NCBI GenBank assembly: GCA_032718475.1
Contig: JAUCBJ010008652.1
Location: 1-56,853, forward strand
Direction: 5' to 3'
From: Nemertoderma westbladi
Lineage: Eukaryota > Xenacoelomorpha > Nemertodermatida > Nemertodermatidae
Length of the DNA: 56,853 nucleotides
A program made the translations under genes and the position numbers. This document shows, piece by piece, positions 33,153-43,275 of this stretch; within the stretch, counting starts at the first letter, position 1; every line of letters starts with the position of its first letter. The notes beneath the pieces were generated by a model. That model was not told where the DNA came from. It was given only the letters and a program-made list of their open reading frames with translations, and searched no databases.

Positions 33153-33662
33153 CCAAATTTGAACATTTTTTTGAACCAATTAAGTAAATAATGCCCATAC
33201 AGTAGAGTAGAATGGCAATGGAATTTGAATGACATTGTAACATCATGATAACATCATTTAAACAATGTTATGGTACCATTATAATTTAGACCAAATTTGA
33301 ACATTTTTCCAAAAATTAAATTATATAACGAAATTTAACGTTGCCTGAACATTGTTGCTTTATGTTGATCAATAATGTGTAATACACGTAATAAGAGTGG
33401 CGGTAATTTGATTGTAAAATGAATAAAAATTGCTACCCGGGATCTTATGTTCTCTTTTTGGAGTAAATTCTGTGGCTGAATCATCAGTACTGTCTGTAGG
33501 TGTATCACGAGCCAGGAAGGACAGGACGAAAACATGCCACTAAGGAGGAGGGAGATGAAACTAACTCTGTTTCAAATTTCATGCAATCTCATTACTATTT
33601 GTAGAAAAATTTGGTGATGGTATATGTAGTATTCCTTTACTCGGACACAAAAATAATGCCAA

Positions 33663-35492
33663 CAATGGGGTAGACGACTCGGAAATTTTTTTTTGAGTTT
33701 TCGTTGGTTTCATGTGAAAGAGCATGTAAAAAAACCCCAGAGAGCAATTTTACTTAAAAAAAATTAATATTGGCCGAGTTATAGCGATTTTAAAACGCAA
33801 AATTAGCAACATCAAAAAATCAGGCCGTTTCAGAAAACTGCACTAGTGACGTCACTAGTGCAGCAGTAAATGTTCATTGGTTACTATACAATATAAATCT
33901 CTTAGTAACTAAAATAAATTGTGTAGCTAATATTTATTTAGTATGTTTTTGTGTTGTGTTAAGAATACATTATTTGATATCTTAATGTGGAAATTGATTC
34001 ATGACAAGTTAATTATTCCAGAATAATAATTATTTTTCCCAAACTATACAGTTGTTAGCTATAAAAATAAAACATATTTTGTAGCTAAAACTGCCAGGTG
34101 GTAGAAATCCAGTAGCTTATTGATGTTTTATTCAGCTTCAAAACTTAAGATTACTTTGGATTAGATTGTGGATTCGCACTTAGTTAGTAGTAAGTGGACA
34201 TAGTTAGTCCATGTGGCTGCAATGGATGACGTAGTAAAAATATCTTCAGCTGCCATCTCAATACAATCAGCATTAATCAGAATTTAGTTGAACTATAACT
34301 ACTGTATAATTTACATTTTTTAATTATATATTTTTTCACAATTTTGGGAAATATATATTCCTTCCAGAAGCTACGACTACTTTTCAGTAAACTTTGCATG
34401 TATATGGAATCATATGATACTTCAACTATTTTCACTTCGCCATTTATTTCAAAAGATGGATCTGCGACGCTAAACAAGGCCCATTGTTTATTGCAAAGAT
34501 GCATTTGAAGTTGGATTTGTGACATGAATTTAGCGCTTACGATATTCGATTGTGTAAGATAAGATTTTTGAATGGCATGTTTTGATGTTGGACATTTTAC
34601 TTCTACCACATGCGTTGGTGTAAATGGCATCTGAAATGGCATCAAAAAATAAGATTTTGTGGTATTTTATAAAAATACTAGCTACAATATTATAACAGTA
34701 CATACCATTGAAAACAATAGCTACCACAAACATTTGTTTTTATTTTCTTTAAAACATTTTTTTTTCACATGTAACTTTCCAAAATATGTCAAGAACATAA
34801 ACCTATAGCCCAAAACATTATGTTTTGGTATTTTTTGGTATTTTGATATTTTTGGATGTCAAACCAAAAACAGCTATTATGAAAGGCAGAATAATGGTGA
34901 CACGTGCAACACTAGTACCAGTAACAACTTACAGTGAACTGACAAAAAATCTAAATAATTTCCATCTAGTGCTAATCTACCCATCCCGCATTGTTCGCTG
35001 TAAAAACAATTAAAAAATAGATTAATGAAACGTCTGGCAGTATTTAGCTAGCTATATTTGTTTTTAGCTACAGCTCTACGGTACAGGTATGGGCGAAATA
35101 AATATTATTCTAGAATAATTAACTTCATATGAATAATTTGCCTCCCTGCCGCTATCCTATAATCGATTCTTAACACAACACAAATACACATCCAAATAAA
35201 TACATAGCTACATTTATTATTTGATTTATTTTAGAAACTTCAATATTATACTTTATATTAGCCAATCAACTGCGCTTGACAACTGTTGCTGTGTTATGGC
35301 TGACGTCACTCGTGCAGTTTTCTGAAATGGCCTGATTTTTCGATGTTGCTAATTTTGCGTTTTAAAATTGCTATAACTCGGCAAATATTAATTTTTTTGA
35401 AGTAAAATTGCTCTCTGGGGTTTTTTCACATGCTCTTTCACATGAAACCAACGAAAACTCGAAAAAAAATTTCCGAGTCGTCTACCCCATTG
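33663..35492. mobile_element. 1.8-kb DNA transposon with about 195-bp inverted ends and a YqaJ-like exon
   Basis: The left end starts CAATGGGGTAGACGACTCGG and continues through GTTGGTTTCATGTGAAAGAG to AAACTGCACTAGTGACGTCA (33663-33860). The right end (about 35298-35492) is the complement over the same length. The only gene-like content is the minus-strand YqaJ-type frame at 34277-34632. No transposase is seen, so the copy is probably an internally deleted derivative. YqaJ nucleases accompany transposases in several eukaryotic superfamilies (for example ISL2EU and some Kolobok/Harbinger relatives). No clear target duplication was found: the flanks are ATGCCAA and ACTGCTAC. Confidence 0.7.
34277..34632 (-). 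CDS. YqaJ-like viral-recombinase-type nuclease, partial exon
   Basis: After an acceptor-like CATTTCAG the frame reads MPFTPTHVVEVKCPTSKHA. The E-V-K core of the D-ExK nuclease fold is visible. It continues QIQLQMHLCNKQWALFSVAD, a hallmark of YqaJ exonucleases (QxQxQMxxC), and closes with a helix FWKEYIFPKIVKKY. The first part of the domain, with the catalytic Asp, should lie in an upstream exon that I could not place. It lies inside a transposon with long inverted ends. The last frame codon is a TAA at 34277. Confidence 0.6.
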
Positions 35493-35715
35493 ACTGCTAC
35501 TTAAATTAACTGACACTGCATAGCTACAGAGGAAGTTCTTAACAAAAATAACTGTAGTGATTTTAAAATTTCCTGCTCAAGAAGAAAGATACAGTATTAT
35601 ATTGATAAATTATAAAAATTGTGGTTTAATTTATAATATATTACTTATTGGTACATATAGGAATTGGCGAAGTCCTGTACCGCCGCCTGCTTGCCAACTG
35701 CATCGCATCAGTAAC

Positions 35716-36306
35716 ATAGGAAGATATATCTCTCAGCAGTGTGGCGCTGACCAACTATGTGCAGGCACAAAGGCAGGTATTGAGGGAGCAGTCCATGCGA
35801 TGAATGCCATATTCGAAGAAGATTCAACCGAGGCGCTACTATTAGTTGATGCTAAGAATGCATTTAATGCGATAAGTCGCCCAGTAGCACTTTGGAATTG
35901 TCAGCAATATTGGCACAGGGCATCTAAGTTTCTCTATAATGCATATAACGGCCATGCAGCCCTCTATATGCTAGGCAGTGACGCACCACTATGGAGTCAG
36001 GAGGGATTCACCCAGGGTGATCCTCTGGCTATGCTTGGGTATGGCTGTGCAACACTACCACTTATTCGCAACCTCCGTGCAGTCCCGGTTCTGGCCCAAC
36101 CTTCACACCCTCCACAACAAACCACCCCGCAAACAAACCTGACATTACCAGCACCGGCCCCATCACAACGCCAATCATGGTATGCTGACGACTCCTCTTC
36201 AGCAGGGTCACTCACAGGAGTCTTTGAGTGGTGGACCGAGCTACTCAGACAGGGACCTCATATAGGGTATAACCCAGAAACCTACAAAATCCATCCTAAT
36301 AATTAA
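35716..36306 (+). pseudogene. Reverse transcriptase part of the R2/HERO-type LINE
   Basis: Motifs are ADQLCAGTKAGIEGAVHAM, LLLVDAKNAFNAISR (first Asp), SQEGFTQGDPLAML (motif B), and QSWYADDSSSAG (Y-A-D-D). A frameshift near 35716 separates it from the first 19 residues, and another near 36290 from the following block. The reverse transcriptase motifs themselves are intact. Confidence 0.75.
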
Positions 36307-37714
36307 ACCCGGTCTCGAAGAGGCAGCCAAAACGCTGTTTGGTCCCAGTGGGGTCCAGGTGGTTTTAGGCCACCGTTATCTGGGCGGCTTCATTGGGGAT
36401 GAGTCAGCACGCAGGGAGTTTGTCGCAGGCAAAGTAGAGGGCTGGGTATCTAGCATCAAAAAACTTTCAGAGGTTGCCAAGGACTTCCCCCAAGCCGCCC
36501 ACATTGGGATGTCCCGGTGCGTGCAAGCTGAATGGGATTTTCTTTTAAGAGTTGCCCCAACAGTGGAAGAAGATATTGCCCCCATCCGCACAGCACTGAT
36601 TCAGGACTTTGTCCCGTCCTTGTTTGGTACTGCACACAGTGTCATCGAGAGGGATCTTGCCCTCCTACCCGTACGCCATGGTGGGATTGGTCTGCGGGAC
36701 CTCCTTAAGAGAGTCGGTCCTGCCCGGACTGGCTCGGTATGCGCGTCAGCTCTTGTTACTGAAGCAATCTGCACCCAAAGCCCTCTAAATACAGCAAATC
36801 ATGCTGCACACCTCCGAAGTGTATTGCAGGAAAGTCGCATCCATCAGGAAGAGGCCTATAAACAGCAACGGGAGTCTGTGGTCTCATCGCTGCCTGCGGC
36901 TCGGAGGAGGACTGTCGAGCGTGCAGTTAAATACAAGATCGGGGGGTGGTTGACAGCACAGCCATCAGTTCTGGACCACACCGATCTGAGTCCCGACGAG
37001 TTCAGAGATGGGTTAGCCCTTCGTTACGGCCTCACCCCACCAGCTACTCCAGACAAATGTGAAGGGTGTGGGGGTGTCTTTACAACCTCCCATGCCTTGA
37101 GCTGTAAAACCGGAGGGCTTGTGATCAAACGACACGACGAGGTTCGCGAAGTCTTTGGCCAGCTAATGGCTGAGGTGGTTGGTCCTTCCTGTGTGGAGCG
37201 AGAAGTGACACTCTCCCGGGGTCATACCGATCGTGAGGGCCTTGAAGTTGGAGGTGTTCGGGCTGATCTGGTGGCTCGGGGTATCTGGTCAAACCAACGT
37301 GTGGCGTCTTTTGATGTTGCGTTAATTAACGCTGACGCCACATCATATACACAGACCAACCGGTCCACCACGTCAATCCTTGAAGCTCGCTGCCATGTAA
37401 AGAAGGATCACTACCGTTCGATCTGCGAAGCCCGACGGATGGAATTCACCCCCCTCGTCAGAACAACAGATGGGGTCTGGTGCGATGAGACGCAGATTCT
37501 GATCCGTCACCTCGCTGAGTCACTGGTTAGCAGGAGAGAAGGAATGCGAGAGAGAGGACTAGGATGCATCCTCGGAGGAATTCGCCGCCGGCTCCAGTTT
37601 GCGTTGGTGCGGTCTAGCTCCCTATGCATCAGGGGTGGACGACGCAGTTGGCGGGGCTTGGGGTTTGGTGATGGTGCGGGGATCAGAGGCCCAGACCTCT
37701 CTGAGCGTGGCTAG
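36290..37714 (+). CDS. Thumb, zinc finger and restriction-like endonuclease of the R2/HERO-type LINE
   Basis: The block opens with IIKPGLEEAAKTLFGPSG and GHRYLGGFIGDE. The conserved QAEWDFLLRVAP and LPVRHGGIGLRDL follow. A CCHC finger, CEGCGGVFTTSHALSC, comes near base 37060. The nuclease core is VRADLVARG, then ASFDVALINAD, then EARCHVKKDHYR, matching the R-A-D-L ... D-V ... K layout of restriction-like endonucleases. In such LINEs this domain nicks the target site for first-strand synthesis. The frame is intact for 451 residues, and the GTG at 36359 is not a real start. Confidence 0.75.
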   Translation, partial: SILIIKPGLEEAAKTLFGPSGVQVVLGHRYLGGFIGDESARREFVAGKVEGWVSSIKKLSEVAKDFPQAAHIGMSRCVQAEWDFLLRVAPTVEEDIAPIRTALIQDFVPSLFGTAHSVIERDLALLPVRHGGIGLRDLLKRVGPARTGSVCASALVTEAICTQSPLNTANHAAHLRSVLQESRIHQEEAYKQQRESVVSSLPAARRRTVERAVKYKIGGWLTAQPSVLDHTDLSPDEFRDGLALRYGLTPPATPDKCEGCGGVFTTSHALSCKTGGLVIKRHDEVREVFGQLMAEVVGPSCVEREVTLSRGHTDREGLEVGGVRADLVARGIWSNQRVASFDVALINADATSYTQTNRSTTSILEARCHVKKDHYRSICEARRMEFTPLVRTTDGVWCDETQILIRHLAESLVSRREGMRERGLGCILGGIRRRLQFALVRSSSLCIRGGRRSWRGLGFGDGAGIRGPDLSERG

Positions 37715-37890
37715 ATTCGTGATGGAGGCCGGTACAGACATTACTCCACGTCTCCCCGATCCGAAACAATGAGTGTGACTGCAGTCCACTTAGCGACCGC
37801 TCCCCCACCCCCCAGTGGCGTCTGAAGAGTGATGTCACGGTTGTGAAGAACAGACCAAGTCTATTATAATAACCAAAGCGAGAAAGCATA

Positions 37891-39012
37891 TTTGTTACTG
37901 TAATAGTTATCCGGTTATTGGGTAATAAGTATATTGGTGTTGGTGAATATTCAATATTTTAGAATTGAAATCCTAGTTGTCATTACGTATATAGTTATTG
38001 TAATTATTCGTTATTATTAGTTTTTGATTAATTATTAATAATATTTAGTATATATTGGTACATATTTCATACGTAGGTTTTTTAAACTATAATTGGTTGA
38101 ATGAAAAATATTAAGAAAAAGTAATCGCATTTGTTGGTCATCACCCTGCCCAAGCCTAACCACACCCAAGTGATGACGGTAATACTTGAATGACCCCATA
38201 CTGGTTTAAGGGAGACAGTAATCATAAAATATGTGCCGTTAACCCTATTAGTACCGGGCTATAAAATGTTGTACAAATACCGGGATGGGGTCATATTGAC
38301 CCCCCCCCCCCCCCCCCCTCTAAAATCTACAAATATTAACGAAAACGTCTGATTTCTTGTTTGTACTTAGATCTCACTAGTCCGAATCCTACCGAAAAAA
38401 AAACATTTTCAAAAAAATGTACCGGGGTGGTTGTTTTTCAGCACCATAATTACCAGTAGCTACCAATTTTCATAAAAATTGAAAGTTACAATTTTCGGCT
38501 AATTTTTTCTCAATTCAGGTTTTCTGGGGCGCAAAATACATTGAAAAATATTTAAAATTTATCCAATTCCTATAAATGTCTGTTTTAGTCCTCTACGTAG
38601 GCAAAAAAAGAAAACAACAAGTAACCAGCACTTTTCGGTTTGAACACGAAATTTTTAATTCACTTATACGATGCTATAAATTCACATTTATAGGTTTTCA
38701 GGGGCGCTGATTCTAATGGAATACATTATTAGCCAGATCATTGCTACACGTATTTTTCGCCGCAATATGGCGGCATTTTTGGTGCTAGCACCAAATTTCG
38801 TACCCATCATTATTTTTTACACTTAACTAAGTATAAACGAATGTATGTATGCATGTAAATAATTATGTAAGTTCGTTAATAATTAATTATAATAATTAAT
38901 TATTTTCATGTATCATATACTTCGATAATCGATTATATAATTCCAAATAATTGCAGTTCGTTTTACTAATATAATATTCTACAAAATACCCCACACCTAT
39001 CTTACCCCTCTT
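37891..39012. other. Non-coding, with 19-base C run
   Basis: TTAACCCTATTAGTACCGGG near 38239 and GGTCATATTGAC followed by C19 (38300-38318) look like a piggyBac-type terminus, but no partner end was found. The rest is AT-rich without frames. Confidence 0.35.
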
Positions 39013-39521
39013 GTGAATAGTTCTTGTGTGTGTCATTACGACCACGTTCACGAAATTAAGATCTTGGGATCATCCCATGCGGCTCATTTATCGAGCTTTG
39101 TCAACAGTGTAACAGAACGCAACTTCGGGCTGTCGCCATCAGTCGCGAATGTAATGTTTGTGCCGCTCGCTGGGGTAACATTTGCGAATCACAATACCCA
39201 GGAGATTATTCATCAGTGGCAGAATAAGACTTGCATTATTGTTATACTATTTGGAGCCAATGATCTCTGTACTTACAATACAGATTTCGTTGTCTCCAAA
39301 TTACAACCAATGGTGCAAGCTTATTCAGACAATGGATCCTCATTGGTATTGTGGGCGCAAATGTTCCCCAGGGCGATACAGAGCGGATGGGGGGCAGTTT
39401 AATACACCGAGTCGAGGGCAGCAACATCCTTGACTCGCGTGGTATACATCTCTCGGCCATGGGCCAAGACAAGTTGTATTCTACCATAAAACACACCCTT
39501 GCCACTGCTACTAAACCGTAA
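39013..39521 (+). pseudogene. SGNH-hydrolase-like domain, one frameshift
   Basis: The first part reads EIKILGSSHAAHLSSFV (block I, Gly-x-Ser-His), then CIIVILFGANDLCTYN (block III, Gly-x-Asn-Asp) and LVLWAQMFPRAI. After a frameshift near 39400 it reads GSNILDSRGIHLSAMGQDKL (block V, Asp-x-x-x-x-His) and ends TAA. These three blocks define the SGNH/GDSL esterase fold, which is carried by some retroelements and DNA transposons. The start lies upstream of the GTG at 39013 and is undefined; TGAATAG at 39015-39021 may be a splice acceptor. Confidence 0.6.
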
Positions 39522-39605
39522 TATAAACTTAAATAAACCTTTATATAATTTTCGAGTGGCTCTTTTAAATAAGTATATATATATATATAAATAATAAATT
39601 ATACG

Positions 39606-39661
39606 CTGTTGGAATCGTTTTGCGGATAATCTTCACCATTGGATTGAGTGAGGTATCTTAA
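39606..39661 (+). repeat. 56-bp duplicate of the start of the Rep-like relic
   Basis: GCTGTTGGAATCGTTTTGCG and ATTGGATTGAG with a GAGGTATCTTA end recur at 40233-40288 with two or three substitutions. Nearby words ACTAAATTACATACCTAAAA at 39897 and 40027 are also duplicated, so a block of several hundred bases was probably copied. Confidence 0.7.
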
Positions 39662-40082
39662 ACTTTAACTTTAATGTAACAATTTTCCGTATATACATAC
39701 ATACATGTAATTAAATTGCACCGCATAATATTGGGTAGTTATAAAATAATAATATAGTAGTACGTAGATCTTATGCCATGCTATTTAATTCCTATTAGGA
39801 TATTTAACGGTGCACAGACGGTGGCTTGCCAGGAAGGCCCATTATGCAAACCACCTACTTTATAATGTACACTACAATAACAAGGTCTAACTAAAACTAA
39901 ATTACATACCTAAAACAAATGTAGAAAACACAGTATATCGTTTAAATGGTATTAATTTCTATATTATGCATGCATATAATAAGATTACGTATTGTACTTA
40001 AACAATCCGTATATAGTACGTCTAACTACAACTAAATTACATACCTAAAATAAATGTTTAAAACACAGTATACCTAAAATAA

Positions 40083-40935
40083 ATGTTTAAAACATACTAT
40101 ATCATATATCTATCCCCCAGAAACCCAAAGAGTGGAGTTTCACCAGTTTATGATGCAGTTTGGAAGCTCTATGAGCATCTGGAAGTGAGGAAGCTGGTAT
40201 TAGCTATGGAGAAGTACACTGCCTTATTCACATGCTGTTGGAATCGTTTTGCGGATAACCTTCACCATTGGATTGAGCGAGGTATCTTATAAACCCTTTG
40301 GTGATGTGAAGTATATATGGACACGAATGAAGGCTCAAGACCAGGGATCCCCTGTAGCAAATATGCTACATATCCATGGTGGAATAACCATCCACCCAGA
40401 GTCTGTAGAAGAGACACACAATAGGATTTGCTGTCAAACCACACAATCACCTGTGTTTGGGACAGATCGTCCTCAATTGGTCGAACTAGGAATCATTGAG
40501 GATAATGAATGGTCTCAGCTGTGCAGCCTACAGCACCTGCAAACACATAACTGCGACCGAGCTGGCGGCAGTCAGTGCCATAAACATATTGACGAGGCTG
40601 AAAATACGTTTTGCCGAATGCCTTGTCACATAGCTAGTTGGGATAATGGCTTTAAACCTAAGACTGACATGTACACCAATGATGCCCTCAATGATCTGGA
40701 ATGTACAGACCTTCTTCAAAGAAATGCTGATGGGTCTCTTAGATTAGATGATCAGGGTAATCGATTGGCACATAAAAATCTTATTGGAGGTCGCCATACT
40801 TATTCTGCTAGTGGTCATGAGTTTGCGGTACTGACGATACCTAGGTATGGGGTTGCTTTGAGATCATTCACCAATGTAACTCCATTGTCCTTGAAGCCCT
40901 CAGTAGAATTTACTCATGTTTATTCGTGGTATTAA
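40083..40935 (+). pseudogene. Helitron Rep-like (HUH) domain remnant
   Basis: Two overlapping frames join near 40255-40290. The second reads KYIWTRMKAQDQGSPVANML and HIHGG, which fits the Helitron pattern R-x-E-x-Q-x-RG-SPHxH-x-L with the histidine pair altered. It continues TTQSPVFGTDRPQLVELGII, LQTHNCDRAGGSQCHKH and FCRMPCH, the Cys/His region of Rep proteins. GNRLAHKNLIGGRHTYSA and LRSFTNVTPLSLKPS follow before the end at a TAA. It lacks an evident catalytic Tyr pair. Loss of the second H in SPHxH marks it as inactive. Confidence 0.5.
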
Positions 40936-41203
40936 CTACTGAGTTTGGCAACCATATGGAACAAGATCGTGGTGCTAATAATATCATCTGATGCAAAGAA
41001 AATTGGTCTATATTATGAACAGTGCCATTCATTTGTTTTATGAAATATATCTGTTATCGTTGCTGGCATTGGATTGTTATATTGTGACACAGAAGCACAG
41101 GTACTATATACAATGTATATTAATAATAATACTGTAATAATATTAATAATTAATTATTTTAGTAATTGGGTTATCTATATATATGTCATAGAGTTATTTA
41201 ACT

Positions 41204-41410
41204 ATGGATCGGTATTCTGCACTTCCTCCCAGATATGAGAGGGCAACTTTATGCGAGGTAATAAACAACGCACCGATATATGAGGGGCATTACATTGATG
41301 CTGTTGTATTGAATGTAACGACCTCACACAAAAAGTCTTCTAAGTCTTCTAGGACACAACAATCACCAGCAAAACGTCCTAAAGCGGTTTCTTACTATGC
41401 AATGACTTTC
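41204..41410 (+). CDS. Possible OB-fold (RPA-like) first exon
   Basis: It starts at an ATG at 41204 (MDRYSALPPRYERATLCEVI), then GHYIDAVVLNVTTSHKKSSK and KRPKAVSYYAMTFL. It ends at a strong donor ACT|GTAAGT at about 41410. Strand-like hydrophobic patches around a basic Ser/Lys loop would suit an OB fold, and Helitrons often carry RPA-like genes. It lies 270 bases after the Rep-like relic on the same strand. No further exon was placed. The assignment is speculative. Confidence 0.3.
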
Positions 41411-41804
41411 CTACTGTAAGTTTGGATTCAATATGTCTATTTATTCTTCAATAGCCTTATTTTACTTATAACCTGTAATATTTCCAGTATCTGTCAGTTA
41501 CTCAGAGTGCAGGTATACCCGTAGTTACTCAGAGTGCAGGTATACCCGTAAAGTTCACTACACTCTTAAAAAAGAATGACAAAAAAAAATGCCTTTGTTG
41601 CCAATACATAATTGTGACATGGCAATATGAAGGACGAATGATTTTGGCAAAATATTTGCTGCATCATTAATATAACCAGTTTACATATATTGTCAATTAT
41701 CAAATGCAGCATCACCACCCACAGGCTACATTAATAAAAAATCCATTGTTGAAATAAATTCACACAGAAATATAAAAAGTTTCATTATGTGAAATAATGA
41801 AATA
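41411..41804 (+). repeat. Spacer with perfect 27-bp tandem duplication
   Basis: AGTTACTCAGAGTGCAGGTA followed by TACCCGT occurs twice at 41496-41549. The remaining bases are AT-rich without genes. Confidence 0.8.
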
Positions 41805-42450
41805 AGGAGGTTGGATTGCATATAAATGCGACCAAGACTGAATGCTATTCATGACTGTTAATGTTGATGGAAACTTGACAACCATTGATAATAATCAACT
41901 AAGGAAGGTTGACAACTTCCAGTACCTAGGATCATGGATAGAGAGTAGCAAAAAGGACATAGAAGTTAGGAAAGCAAAGGCTTGGGTAGCTCTATCAAAA
42001 ATGGATACCATCTGGAAATCAGATCTCTCCAGGCACCTGAAGACTAAGTTCTTTCGAGCCAAAGTGGAGAGTGTATTTTTTTTATACGGGGGTGAGACCT
42101 GGATACTGACTAAATCACTTGAACAACGAATTGATGGTTGCTACACAAGACTACTAAGGGCAGCCCTAAACATCAGCTGGAGACAACACATGACAAACGC
42201 CAAGCTTTATGGTACAATGCCACCTGTATCAACCACCCTCCGTGACTGCAGTTTAAGATTCAGTGGGCACTGGTGGCGAAGTAAAGACAAGGTCATACCA
42301 GATCTACTTTTCTGGCAACCAACTCATGGAAAGCATATATGTCATGGACGACCGGCCATAACATATATAGATCAACTTGAAAAGGATACTGAACTTGGGA
42401 GAAACGAAATTGCGACAACTCGCAAACAAGCCTCGTTGCACTCGACCTGT
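41805..42450 (+). mobile_element. LINE copy C: C-terminal reverse transcriptase domain of the RTE-like family
   Basis: It starts with LHINATKTECYS, then a one-base shift into MTVNVDGN. The translation follows the family C-terminus: VDNFQYLGSWIESSKKDIEV, KAKAWVALSKMDTIWKSDL, KFFRAKVESVFFLYGGETWI, RIDGCYTRLLRAALNISW, and SLRFSGHWWRSKD, ending in LGRNEIATT. At GCGACAACT (about 42420) it leaves the family sequence that is continued at 20968 and 52965. It supplies the part missing from copies A and B. Confidence 0.75.
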
Positions 42451-42544
42451 TTTAGTCGAAAATATTTCTCATAACGTTAACTTTATAACTATGAAAAATG
42501 ACAAAATGAAATGTGAAATGAAAAATTAAAAAAACTGAAAAATC

Positions 42545-42740
42545 TGGAAACCCCCCAATCGCCAAAGCCGCAGAGGACCTAATGACGCAGGACCTAACGA
42601 CCAAAGGACCTAATGACGCTATTATAAAAGACCTAATGTCGCAGGACCTAATGACGCAGGACTTAACGCCACAGGACCTAACGACCACTCACAGGACCTA
42701 ATGACGCGGGACCTAACGACCAAAGGACCTAATGACGCGT
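42545..42740 (+). repeat. Minisatellite of GGACCTAATGACGC units
   Basis: About 12 copies of a 14-16-base unit, alternating GGACCTAATGACGCA and GGACCTAACGACCAAA. It resembles the array-type ends of the DNA transposons at 24.8-28.4 kb, but no inverted partner was found. Confidence 0.85.
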
Positions 42741-43275
42741 TACCGGTAGCGGTAGGTAGTACTGTAGTACAGTCTGACACTGACAGACCTGCAGACTCAG
42801 AGACTGACAGTAGTAGCAGTAGGTAGCCTATCCAGTTGCCAGTACAGCAGTATAGCTATAGGCTGATAGGCCTATTAGGCTACATTATTGTATTGTTATT
42901 ACATTAAGGCCTAGGCCTATTGTATTACATTATTGTATTAGGCTGTTAGGCCATTACGTAGGCAGCATTACTCTGTTACTGCATTAGGCAGAGTGTTAGT
43001 TAACTTAACCATCAATCGATATACGGTATTTTGCAACATTTGCAATTTGTGCTTAAATAGGGCCTACCGCCCTACTGGCGACCGGTACATTGATTTAGTT
43101 TGCAGTTTTTTCTAAAATTTGTATCATACCGGTACTTAAACGTTGATTTTGCAAAATTTGTGCTCAAAATCATTGATTTAGTTTGCAGTTTTTTCTAAAA
43201 TGTTTTGTCTTATTTACTGGTGTCAGGATGTCACAATGCAATGAAAGTCTTTTTCGTTTTTAAACTTCAATTTAC
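42741..43275. other. Non-coding, TAGGCCTA-rich
   Basis: Repeated AGGCCTA/TAGGCCTATT words and CAGTACTG-like palindromes occur, with no gene. Confidence 0.5.

Larger units (their letters stand above)
35658..37890 (+). mobile_element. LINE with restriction-like endonuclease (R2/HERO-type), 5'-truncated
   Basis: It starts abruptly inside the reverse transcriptase (GIGEVLYRRLLANCIASVT), so it is 5'-truncated. The element comprises two coding blocks separated by a frameshift and a 3' untranslated region reaching to about 37890. The coding blocks are listed separately. Confidence 0.7.

Noticed and set aside
38236-38320. piggyBac-like terminus TTAACCC ... TCATATTGACCCC
   Set aside because: No inverted partner or TTAA on a second side was found in the window; kept only as a remark.
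42452-42688. Frame with RSCVIRSC-like repeats
   Set aside because: It is a translation of the GGACCTAATGACGC minisatellite on the minus strand.
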